In this document: piece after piece, positions 38,678 to 47,927 of the stretch
Position numbering within the stretch: the first letter of the stretch is position 1
Layout of the letters: every line of letters starts with the position of its first letter
Program-made: the position numbers and the translations under genes
Notes under the pieces: generated by a model
Seen by the model: only the letters and a program-made list of their open reading frames with translations
The model's database searches: none
What the model was told of the DNA's origin: nothing
Source: Treponema sp.
GTDB taxonomy: Bacteria; Spirochaetota; Spirochaetia; Treponematales; Breznakiellaceae
NCBI GenBank assembly: GCA_009787695.1
Contig: WQSW01000008.1
Coordinates: forward strand, 2,040 to 55,743
Direction of reading: 5' to 3'
Length of the DNA: 53,704 bases

Positions 38678-39343
38678 ATGACGAGAGGAACTTTTATAGT
38701 AGGAAATGAATCTGCACTTTGCCGTGCCGTTGAAGCTGAAACTATTAAAAGAGTTGATAAATATGCTTGTGCGTTTATACCTAATAAACTTTCCGAAACA
38801 ATTTCGTCAGATTTATCCTCTGAATCTGAAAATGAAAAGTGTCAGTCCCTTGATTGGAATCCTTCAAGTCCTATTTCGGCAAGAGCTTTGGTGCTTGCCG
38901 CAGAAAACCGTTTAGAAGCTATTGATGAGGCGATACTTGTCTGTTCACCTCCTGTTATCCGCAGCAGCCCTTCCGGGCTTTCTTTTTCTACTGTAGAAAT
39001 TATGGTAAACGACCATATTAAAGGCTGGTTTTTTCTTGTAAAAGAAATCACAAAAATGTTTAAAAACAGGGAACGCGGAACCTTAGCCCTTGTTTATCCC
39101 GATATTGCTTCCGGCAAAGAAGTTGATATTCTGGGGGCATCGGCTCTTTCATCTTTCCGCACTTTAGTTCAATGTTTGTTATCTTCCGCCAACAAAGAAC
39201 CGTATTCAACCATCGGTTTTTCAACCACTGATTCAGGAAACGAAACCGCTTTCGCTTCTTTTATTTATAAATCCATTGATGAGCTGTCAAAACGCTCTAA
39301 CGGCAAGTTGTTTAAGTTTGGTAAGTTTAGTTTTTTTAAATAA
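38678..39343 (+). CDS. Protein of unknown function, possibly degenerate SDR/Rossmann-like
   Basis: 221-aa ORF; 'AIDEAILVCSPP...RGTLALVYPDIASG...GASALSSFRTLVQCLL' resembles SDR layout without YxxxK. Confidence 0.6.
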   Translation: MTRGTFIVGNESALCRAVEAETIKRVDKYACAFIPNKLSETISSDLSSESENEKCQSLDWNPSSPISARALVLAAENRLEAIDEAILVCSPPVIRSSPSGLSFSTVEIMVNDHIKGWFFLVKEITKMFKNRERGTLALVYPDIASGKEVDILGASALSSFRTLVQCLLSSANKEPYSTIGFSTTDSGNETAFASFIYKSIDELSKRSNGKLFKFGKFSFFK

Positions 39344-39423
39344 TTATGTTTATAAACAGAGTTTGTAAACTTTGTTTATACAGCTTTTTATAATTAGAAT
39401 ATGAAAAGGATGGATAATTTAAA

Positions 39424-40440
39424 GTGAAAACTATTTTTGTTGTGGACGATAACAATGTAAATTTGGTTTCAGCAGACGAGGCTTTGTCAAAGCATTACCG
39501 TATTTTTACTTTACCTTCCGCTGCCAGTATGTTTGAACTTTTAGAAGATATAAGACCGGACCTGATCTTATTGGATATTTTAATGCCCGATATGGACGGT
39601 TTTGAAACATTAAAACAATTAAAAGAAACAATCCATTTAGCCGACATTCCTGTTATTTTTCTTACAAGCAGAACCGATGCATCAACAGAAGCGCTTGGTT
39701 TTGAAATGGGAGTTGTTGATTTTATTTCCAAACCTTTCTCAAGACCGGTTTTATTAAATCGTATAAAAATCCATTTGGGAATTGAAGATATAATTCATGA
39801 ACGCACAGACAGTTTGATGAAATTAAAAAACGGTATTTTATCAGTTTTGGCTAACATGGTTGAAAACCGCGACGGTATTACAGGCAAACACATTGAGCGC
39901 ACAACATATTTTATCAGATTGCTTCTTAAAGTAATGATAGAAAAAAAAGTTTATTTTGATGAAATATCGCAATGGGATTTAGAGCTGGCGATTTCTTCTG
40001 CGCGTCTGCATGATATCGGGAAAATTACCATAACAGATTTAATTTTAAACAAGCCAGGAAATTTATCTGTAGATGAATTTGATACGATAAAAACCCATGT
40101 TGCAGAAGGCGAAAGAATAATCGACAGGATTATGGAAGAATCAGGTGACGAAGCGTTTTTGCAATATGCAAAATTATTTGCTGGTTATCATCATGAAAAA
40201 TGGGACGGGTCAGGTTATCCTTACGGATTAAACGGCGAAAATATTCCGCTTCAAGGGCGCATCATGGCGATAGCAGATGTTTACGATGCGCTTGTTTCCA
40301 AGCGTTCTTATAAACCTGCGCTTTCACATGCAGAAGCTGTAGATATTATCCTTAAAAACAGCGGGAAGCATTTTGATCCTGATTTGATAAAAGTATTTTT
40401 GTTATGCGAAAAAGATTTTGAAAAAGCAGGCAGTGAATGA
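39424..40440 (+). CDS. Response regulator with REC and HD-GYP domains
   Basis: 'TIFVVDDNNVNL', 'LLDILMPDMDG'; 'HDIGKITI', 'GYHHEKWDGSGYPYGL', 'IADVYDALVSKRSYKP'. Confidence 0.95.
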   Translation: MKTIFVVDDNNVNLVSADEALSKHYRIFTLPSAASMFELLEDIRPDLILLDILMPDMDGFETLKQLKETIHLADIPVIFLTSRTDASTEALGFEMGVVDFISKPFSRPVLLNRIKIHLGIEDIIHERTDSLMKLKNGILSVLANMVENRDGITGKHIERTTYFIRLLLKVMIEKKVYFDEISQWDLELAISSARLHDIGKITITDLILNKPGNLSVDEFDTIKTHVAEGERIIDRIMEESGDEAFLQYAKLFAGYHHEKWDGSGYPYGLNGENIPLQGRIMAIADVYDALVSKRSYKPALSHAEAVDIILKNSGKHFDPDLIKVFLLCEKDFEKAGSE

Positions 40441-43400
40441 AGCGGTTGTTAAAGAATTGCAGAATTCTTTTTTTCTTTTTATTTATTTTATGCCTTGCAG
40501 GGTGTGTTAAAAAAACAGAAGAAATTCATTTATCTCCGATTCAAACATTTCAATCATATATAGATATTCCCGGTATAACAAACGAGGAAATTGCTGCCAT
40601 AAAGTTATTGCAAAAAAATCACGCTTCTTTTAATTACGGAGTGATTCATTCAACAGAAGCGTTTATAAAAAATGACGGCAGATTCGGAGGTTATTCTTCG
40701 TTGTTATGCGAATTACTGTCAAATCTTTTCGGGATTCCTTTTAATCTTAAAATATTCAACTCGAATGATTTACTGGATAAATTAGATTCAGGGGAGATTG
40801 ATTTTTCCGGTAATATGATGACCAGCGAAGAATATTTAAAAAAATATATAATGTCCGACACAATTGCAGAACGGCAATTTGTAAGGATCAGACTGGAAAG
40901 CAGCCCCTCTGTTGAACAAATTCAAGAGAAGCGCAAGGTAAAATATGCGTTTGCCGCTGACACGCCGATAGAAGACGCTGTCGGGGCTGTGATCGGAAGA
41001 GATTCATATGAACCTGTAATGGTAGATAATTATTCGCAAGCATATCAAGTTCTTGAAAACGGAGAAGCAGACGCTTACATTGCGTCAAGTGTTAATGCCG
41101 TTGCATTTATTGATTACGATGATATAATCATCGAAGATTTTTTCCCTTTAATTTTTAATCCGGTATCAATGGCGGCTGCAAAACAATCTTTGCAGCCGAT
41201 AATTTCTGTTTTTACAAAAGCTTTGCGGAACGGCATGATGCCGTATTTAAATAAATTATATAATCAGGGATACAAAGATTATTTAAAACATAAAATGTCT
41301 GTGTGGCTTACAAATGATGAGCGTGTTTATATTAATAAAATGACTGCACAAAATAATTCAATCCCTATTGCAGCCTACAACAGCAATTACCCGCTTAGTT
41401 TTTATAATATACGCGAAAGAGAATGGCAGGGTATTTATTTTGATTTATTAGAAGAAGTAAAATTACTTACGGGGCTTAATTTTAATGTTGCACATGATGA
41501 GTTTACCGGATTTCTTGTTATAAATGAAATGCTTTTAAGCGGAAAAGCTGTTTTAATTCCTGAGTTGATTTGGAAAAAAGAAAGGGAAGAATTATATATT
41601 TGGTCTGATAATGTTATTTTAAATGATCATTATGCGCTTGCTTCAAAAATAGAGCATTCTAATATCACACTGAATGATATCTTGCATGAAAGAATCGGTC
41701 TTGCAAGAAATACAATTCATGCTGAAATGTTTATGCAATGGTTTCCAAACCACATGAATATTGTTCAATACGATTCCATAGATGATGCTTTTAAAGGTTT
41801 ACAGAATAATGAAGTAGACATGGTTATGACAACGCAAAGAAGGCTTTTGCAGATAACGCATTTTATGGAAAATCCGGGTTATAAGGCAAATATTATTTTT
41901 AACCAGCCTATAGAAACCAGATTTGTTTTTAATAAGAATCAATCTATTTTACGTTCTATTATTGAAAAAGCGTTAAAATTAACCAATGTTGACGGGATTG
42001 CAGTACAATGGACGCAGAGAACCTATGATTACCGCACAAAAGTAATAGAAGCGCAAAGACCGCTGATGTTAGGTGCAATCATTTTATTCAGTTTAATTTT
42101 AATTTTAGCAACAATTATTTTTATTGTAAGTAAAGTTCAGTCAATTAAATTAAAAAAAGATCATGAGCGTACCAGAGTTATGCTGGATACACTTCCTATG
42201 GCATGCTTTATTGGAAATGCGGACGGATCGATCTACGATTGCAATACCGAAGCAGTGCGGCTTTTTGAATTAAAAAACAAAAAGGAATTTATCGATAATT
42301 TTAAAAAACTTTCGCCGGAATATCAGCCCGACGGGCGAAAATCAATTGATGCGACACTTAATAACGGGTTTATGGCAATGAAAGACGGTAAATATGTTTT
42401 TAATTGGACGCATCAATTACTGGATAAAACTCAAATCCCTACAGTTGTCACACTTGAATCTGTTGTTTACAGAAATGAAAAAGTCCTGATAGCTTATGTC
42501 CGCGATATACGCGAGCAAAGAAAAATGATGGGAGAGATCGAGAGGCAAAACGAACTTTTTAAAGCGGTGAACAGTGTGTCATCAATTTTGCTTGATCCGG
42601 ATATTCAAAACTTTGATGATAATTTAATAATATCGATGGGTATTTTAGCGAAAGCAGTGGATGTCGATCGTGTATGTATATGGAAAAATCATAAAAAAGA
42701 CGGGAGGCTGTGCTGCACCTTAACTTACGATTGGGTAAGCAGTTTCCGTCCGCCTGTGTTAGGTGAATATTACGAAGAAGCGTTTTATGATGAAACCTTG
42801 CCGGGTTGGGAAGAAATTCTTTCTCAGGGGAAATGTATTAATAACCTTGTTCGTGATTTATCTGCTGCTGAGCAAATGATGTTTAAGGCAATAAGAGTTT
42901 TATCAGTTTTTATTGCACCTGTGTTTGTACACGATTTATTCTGGGGTTTTGTCGGCTTTGATAATTGCCATAATGAGCGTGCATTCACGGATAATGAAAG
43001 TATGATTATGCGCTCTTCAGGACGCATGATCGCTAATGCATTTATCCGTAACGGTATGACCCAAAATCTTCTTGATATTACAACAAAGCTGGAAGCAGCG
43101 GTAGATAAGGCAAATGAAGCGAACACAATTAAAACAAAATCGCTTAACTCTCTTGAGCGTATACTTGATAGTATAGATGCGTTTATTTATGTAACTGTTC
43201 CCGGTACAGGCGAATTGCTTTTTGTTAATAAAAAAATGAAAAAAACGTTTAACATTGAGCATGATGATATTGTCGGGAAGTATTGTTACAAAGTTTTCGG
43301 AAGGAACACCGATCAGATGTGCGATTTTTGTCCGTGCTTTCAGCTTAATTATGAGCCGGATAAGATCATCGTTTGGGATGAATATGCTGATGTTCTTGAT

Positions 43401-45347
43401 CGTTATATCCGTCATGCAGATTGCTATATTGATTGGCCCAGTGGCGAAAAAGTTCATTTGCAGCATGCTGTTGATATTACAGAATTGCTTGTTGCAAAAG
43501 AACAAGCCGAACAAAGCAGCCGTTACAAAAGCGCATTCCTTGCAACAGTGAGTCATGAGATACGCACTCCGATGAACTCAATTTTAGGTATAGCGGAAAT
43601 CCAGCTGCAAGATGAAGACCTTCGTCCGGAAACAGAAGATGCGTTTAGTAAAATATATGAGTCAGGCGATTTGCTGCTTAATATTATTAATGACATTCTT
43701 GATCTTTCAAAAATCGAAGCCGGTAAATTAGAAATCGCTCCTGTCAGATACGATATAACAAGTTTAATTAATGATACCGCCCAATTAAATTGCCTGCGTT
43801 ATGAAAGCAAGCCGATATTATTCAGCGTTCAAATTGATGAAAACACTCCTCTTGAATTATTCGGTGATGAGCTTCGTATTAAACAAGTGTTGAATAACGT
43901 TCTTTCTAATGCGTTTAAATATACCGATGAAGGCGAAGTTGTTTTTACAGTTAGCTCTGAAATTACTTCAGAAGTGCAAACTGTTTTAACTGCACAAACA
44001 CATGATAATGTTGTGCTTGTTTTTAAAGTCAGCGATACAGGGCATGGGATGTCGGATAAACAAATTAAAAAACTTTTTGATGAGTATACACGCTTTGATA
44101 CTGATGCTAACCGTACTACAGTCGGCACAGGTCTTGGTATGAATATTACAAAACGTCTTGTTGATTTAATGGACGGAAACATTATTGTAAAGAGCGATCC
44201 GGGAAAAGGTTCTGTGTTTACGGTGAGCATTCCGCAAAAACGTATCGGCACATTTGTCTGCGGTCCAACATTCGCCGATGATTTGAGAAATTTCCGTTTT
44301 AAAACAGGTACAATCAAGAAAAAAACACAATTTTTGCGGGAATATATGCCTTACGGAAATGTTCTTGTCGTTGATGATGTTGAGTCAAATATTTATGTTA
44401 CCAAAGGTTTATTATTGCCATACGGTTTAAATATAGAGACAGCAACAAACGGGTTTGAAGCAATTGAAAAAATAAAAAACGGCAATGTATACGACATTGT
44501 ATTCATGGATCATATGATGCCTAAAATGGACGGCATAGAAGCAACAAAAATTATCCGCAATATGGGATACACCAATACAATAATTGCATTAACCGCCAAT
44601 GCTCTGATAGGACGGGCTGAGATGTTCCTTAGAAACGGATTTGACAGTTTTATTTCTAAACCGATTGATTCGCGCGAGCTAAATCTTTTATTAAATGATT
44701 ATATAAGAAATAAAAAACCGCCTGAAATTGTTAATGCAGCACGGCGTGAACAAAAAGAAAAAAACTCAAAAACTGCACAAACAAAATTTGCAGTTTTTGA
44801 AAATATTAAAAGTGTATTTGAAAAAGATGCGTTTTTTGTACAAGACGCGGAAAATGCAATAACAGTACTCAGCAATTTATATAAAATAATAGATAACATA
44901 GAAGACGATGAGTTAAAATTGTATATCACTACGGTTCATGGAATGAAAAGCGCTCTTTCCAACATCGGCGAAAAAGATTTGTCTGCCAATGCATATAAAT
45001 TGGAAAGAGCGGGCGACGAAAAGAATTTCTCTGTTATAGCAAACGAAACTCCTATCTTTATAGCTGATCTTAAAACTTTAACAGAGAAATTAAAACCGGA
45101 AGATAAAGATAGTGATATAGAATTAAAAGAAGAAGATAAAGTTTATTTACGGGAAAAAATCACATTAATAAAAACTGCTTGTGAATCCTTTGATAATAAT
45201 ACTGCAAAAGAAGTCTTAGAAGATTTAAAAAAGAAAGAATGGACAAGGCAAATAAATCAAATTTTAAGTGAAATTACAGTGCATATTTTACACAGCGCGT
45301 TTAAGAAAGCTGTGGCTGCAGCGGAAAATTTAATTACTATGATTTAA
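40437..45347 (+). CDS. Hybrid sensor histidine kinase: lipobox-like N-terminus, two SBP_bac_3-like domains, TM, PAS, GAF, Cys-rich PAS, HisKA, HATPase, REC, HPt
   Basis: H-box 'SHEIRTPMNSILG', N/G boxes, REC 'FMDHMMPKMDG', HPt 'HGMKSALSNIG'; ATGA overlap with upstream HD-GYP gene. Confidence 0.93.
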   Translation: MKRLLKNCRILFFFLFILCLAGCVKKTEEIHLSPIQTFQSYIDIPGITNEEIAAIKLLQKNHASFNYGVIHSTEAFIKNDGRFGGYSSLLCELLSNLFGIPFNLKIFNSNDLLDKLDSGEIDFSGNMMTSEEYLKKYIMSDTIAERQFVRIRLESSPSVEQIQEKRKVKYAFAADTPIEDAVGAVIGRDSYEPVMVDNYSQAYQVLENGEADAYIASSVNAVAFIDYDDIIIEDFFPLIFNPVSMAAAKQSLQPIISVFTKALRNGMMPYLNKLYNQGYKDYLKHKMSVWLTNDERVYINKMTAQNNSIPIAAYNSNYPLSFYNIREREWQGIYFDLLEEVKLLTGLNFNVAHDEFTGFLVINEMLLSGKAVLIPELIWKKEREELYIWSDNVILNDHYALASKIEHSNITLNDILHERIGLARNTIHAEMFMQWFPNHMNIVQYDSIDDAFKGLQNNEVDMVMTTQRRLLQITHFMENPGYKANIIFNQPIETRFVFNKNQSILRSIIEKALKLTNVDGIAVQWTQRTYDYRTKVIEAQRPLMLGAIILFSLILILATIIFIVSKVQSIKLKKDHERTRVMLDTLPMACFIGNADGSIYDCNTEAVRLFELKNKKEFIDNFKKLSPEYQPDGRKSIDATLNNGFMAMKDGKYVFNWTHQLLDKTQIPTVVTLESVVYRNEKVLIAYVRDIREQRKMMGEIERQNELFKAVNSVSSILLDPDIQNFDDNLIISMGILAKAVDVDRVCIWKNHKKDGRLCCTLTYDWVSSFRPPVLGEYYEEAFYDETLPGWEEILSQGKCINNLVRDLSAAEQMMFKAIRVLSVFIAPVFVHDLFWGFVGFDNCHNERAFTDNESMIMRSSGRMIANAFIRNGMTQNLLDITTKLEAAVDKANEANTIKTKSLNSLERILDSIDAFIYVTVPGTGELLFVNKKMKKTFNIEHDDIVGKYCYKVFGRNTDQMCDFCPCFQLNYEPDKIIVWDEYADVLDRYIRHADCYIDWPSGEKVHLQHAVDITELLVAKEQAEQSSRYKSAFLATVSHEIRTPMNSILGIAEIQLQDEDLRPETEDAFSKIYESGDLLLNIINDILDLSKIEAGKLEIAPVRYDITSLINDTAQLNCLRYESKPILFSVQIDENTPLELFGDELRIKQVLNNVLSNAFKYTDEGEVVFTVSSEITSEVQTVLTAQTHDNVVLVFKVSDTGHGMSDKQIKKLFDEYTRFDTDANRTTVGTGLGMNITKRLVDLMDGNIIVKSDPGKGSVFTVSIPQKRIGTFVCGPTFADDLRNFRFKTGTIKKKTQFLREYMPYGNVLVVDDVESNIYVTKGLLLPYGLNIETATNGFEAIEKIKNGNVYDIVFMDHMMPKMDGIEATKIIRNMGYTNTIIALTANALIGRAEMFLRNGFDSFISKPIDSRELNLLLNDYIRNKKPPEIVNAARREQKEKNSKTAQTKFAVFENIKSVFEKDAFFVQDAENAITVLSNLYKIIDNIEDDELKLYITTVHGMKSALSNIGEKDLSANAYKLERAGDEKNFSVIANETPIFIADLKTLTEKLKPEDKDSDIELKEEDKVYLREKITLIKTACESFDNNTAKEVLEDLKKKEWTRQINQILSEITVHILHSAFKKAVAAAENLITMI

Positions 45348-45401
45348 AATTATAAATTTAATTTTTAAATTTATAAATGCAAATTAGTAAACGGAGATAA
45401 C

Positions 45402-47897
45402 ATGACCGCTAGTATTATGCTCACTATTACAATGGTTTCATTATTATTATTTGTCACGATGGGATTATTATATTTCAGACTTATTGTTGAAAGAAGAGAA
45501 GTTAAAAATCGGGATATATTGCTTAATACAGTTAATGAAGTAGCTTCCCTTCTTTTAAGTTCAAAAACAAATCAATTTACCAGAGATATGAATTTTTGCA
45601 TGGGTTTAATTGCATCTGCTGTTAAAGTAGATCGCGTATATGTTTGGAAAAATGTAACAATAGATAATCAGTTATGTCACACGCAAGTTTATGAATGGTC
45701 GGAAGGCGCAAAACCGATGCAAGGACATGAAAGCACAATAAATATGCCGTATGATAATGTTCCGGGCTGGAAAGAAAAACTTTCTTGCGGATATTGCATC
45801 AACGGTATTGTGCGTGATATGACTCCAAAAGAGCAAGAAATATTTGTCCCGCATGATATAATCTCAATTTTAATTGTACCTGTTTTTGTAGATGATCAAT
45901 TCTGGGGTTTTGTCGGTTATGATGATTGTCATAAAGAACGTCATTTTTCTATAAACGAAGAAGCAATTTTACGCTCAGGCAGTTTACTTATCGCGCACGC
46001 CTTAGTCCGTAACGAGATGACAGAAAACCTTTGGGATTCAACCGCGCAAATGGAACAAGCTTTAGATGAAGCACGCAGCGCTAATGAAGCCAAGTCTAAT
46101 TTTCTTGCAACAATGAGTCATGAAATACGCACTCCGATGAATTCGATTATAGGAATAGCGGAAATTCACCTGCAAGACGGTAATCTTAACCCTGACATGA
46201 ATGAAGCGTTTAACAAAATATATGAGTCAGGTGATATGCTTCTTAAAATTATAAACGACATTTTGGATATTTCTAAAATAGAAGCGGGTAAACTGGAGCT
46301 TAACCCTATTAAATACGATGTCCCAAGTTTAATTAACGATACCGCTCAATTAAATTGTTTGCGTTATGAAAGTAAGCCTATATTATTTACTATCAATGCA
46401 GATGAAAACACTCCCAATGATTTAATAGGCGATGAACTTCGCATCAAACAAATTTTAAATAATATTTTATCCAATGCGTTTAAATACACAGATGAAGGAA
46501 AAGTTGATTTTTCTGTAACAAGCGAAAGAAAAATTGTAAACAATGAGTTAGGTGATGAAGTAATGATTGTTTTCTGTGTTAAAGATACTGGTCAAGGTAT
46601 GACGCAAGATCAAATAGGAAAACTTTTCAATGAGTTCACGCGATTTAATATTGAAAATAATCGTACAACTGTAGGTACAGGATTAGGTTTAAGTATTACA
46701 AAACGCCTTGTTGATTTAATGAACGGAAGTATCATTGTAGAAAGCGAACTTGGCAGAGGAACGAGTATAACAGTTTACATTCCGCAAAAACGCATAGGTA
46801 CTGATGTATGCGGTCCTGAAATTGCAGAAAAATTGCGTAATTTCCGTTTTGAAAGTGCTGCGTTTAAAAAGAAAATGCAATTTTCGCGTGAATATATGCC
46901 TTACGGGAATGTTCTTGTTGTTGATGATGTTGTCTCAAATATTTATGTTACTAAAGGAATGCTAAAACCTTACGGATTGAATATCGATACTGTTTTCAGC
47001 GGCTTTGAAGCGATTGATAAAATAAAAAACGGCAATAAGTATGATATTGTTTTTATGGATCATATGATGCCCAGAATGGACGGTATTGAAGCGACAAAAA
47101 TAATTCGCGGTATGGGATATACAAAAACGATAATTGCACTTACTGCCAATGCATTAATCGGACGAGAACATATGTTTTTACAAAACGGTTTTGACGGTTT
47201 TATTTCCAAACCGATAGACTCGCGTGAATTAAATCTTGTGCTGATAGAATTTATTAAAAATAAAAAACCTCCTGAAATTATTGAAGCTGCAAAACAAGAA
47301 CGTGCAAAACATCTTACTAATGAAGATGCAAACTTCGTTTGTGCTTCCAAAGAGTCAAGCAGCGAAATGGAAAAATGTTTTGTACAAGATGCAGAAGAAG
47401 CCATTAATGTTTTGGAAAAACTGGGAGAAAGTTATGCTGAGTATAACGAAGAAGAAAAAAAGCTTTATACAACTACCGTTCATGGAATGAAAAGCGTTCT
47501 TGCCAATCTTGGTAAAAAGGATTTATCTGCAATTGCAGCAATACTTGAACTTGCCGGAGAAGAAAATAACACAGCATTAATGCAAAGAGAAACCGCATTT
47601 TTTAAGTTATCGCTTAAAATAATGATTGAAGAATTTAAAAAGAAAAAAGAAAGCAAAGAAGAAATTGAAAATATCTCTGATGAAGATATAGTTTATTTAA
47701 ATGAAAAAATACAATTAATTAAACAAGCTTGTGCAAATATTGATAAAAATGCGGTAAAAGAAGTATTGGATAGTTTAAAACAAAAAAAATGGACTAGCCG
47801 AATTAATAAAGTATTAGATGAAATATCTTTGCATATATTACATAGTGCTTTTAAAAAAGCTATAGCAGTAGCAGAGCTATTCTTAAACCCTAATTAA
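45402..47897 (+). CDS. Hybrid sensor histidine kinase: TM, GAF, HisKA, HATPase, REC, HPt
   Basis: 'SHEIRTPMNSIIG', 'FMDHMMPRMDG', 'HGMKSVLANLG'; paralogous to flanking kinases. Confidence 0.93.
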   Translation: MTASIMLTITMVSLLLFVTMGLLYFRLIVERREVKNRDILLNTVNEVASLLLSSKTNQFTRDMNFCMGLIASAVKVDRVYVWKNVTIDNQLCHTQVYEWSEGAKPMQGHESTINMPYDNVPGWKEKLSCGYCINGIVRDMTPKEQEIFVPHDIISILIVPVFVDDQFWGFVGYDDCHKERHFSINEEAILRSGSLLIAHALVRNEMTENLWDSTAQMEQALDEARSANEAKSNFLATMSHEIRTPMNSIIGIAEIHLQDGNLNPDMNEAFNKIYESGDMLLKIINDILDISKIEAGKLELNPIKYDVPSLINDTAQLNCLRYESKPILFTINADENTPNDLIGDELRIKQILNNILSNAFKYTDEGKVDFSVTSERKIVNNELGDEVMIVFCVKDTGQGMTQDQIGKLFNEFTRFNIENNRTTVGTGLGLSITKRLVDLMNGSIIVESELGRGTSITVYIPQKRIGTDVCGPEIAEKLRNFRFESAAFKKKMQFSREYMPYGNVLVVDDVVSNIYVTKGMLKPYGLNIDTVFSGFEAIDKIKNGNKYDIVFMDHMMPRMDGIEATKIIRGMGYTKTIIALTANALIGREHMFLQNGFDGFISKPIDSRELNLVLIEFIKNKKPPEIIEAAKQERAKHLTNEDANFVCASKESSSEMEKCFVQDAEEAINVLEKLGESYAEYNEEEKKLYTTTVHGMKSVLANLGKKDLSAIAAILELAGEENNTALMQRETAFFKLSLKIMIEEFKKKKESKEEIENISDEDIVYLNEKIQLIKQACANIDKNAVKEVLDSLKQKKWTSRINKVLDEISLHILHSAFKKAIAVAELFLNPN

Positions 47898-47927
47898 ATA
47901 GTATGATATAAAAAGGCGGGTAAGTAT

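Noticed and set aside
43017-43556. 179-aa antisense ORF inside hybrid kinase 1
   Set aside because: Overlaps conserved kinase/PAS coding sequence; composition looks like shadow coding.
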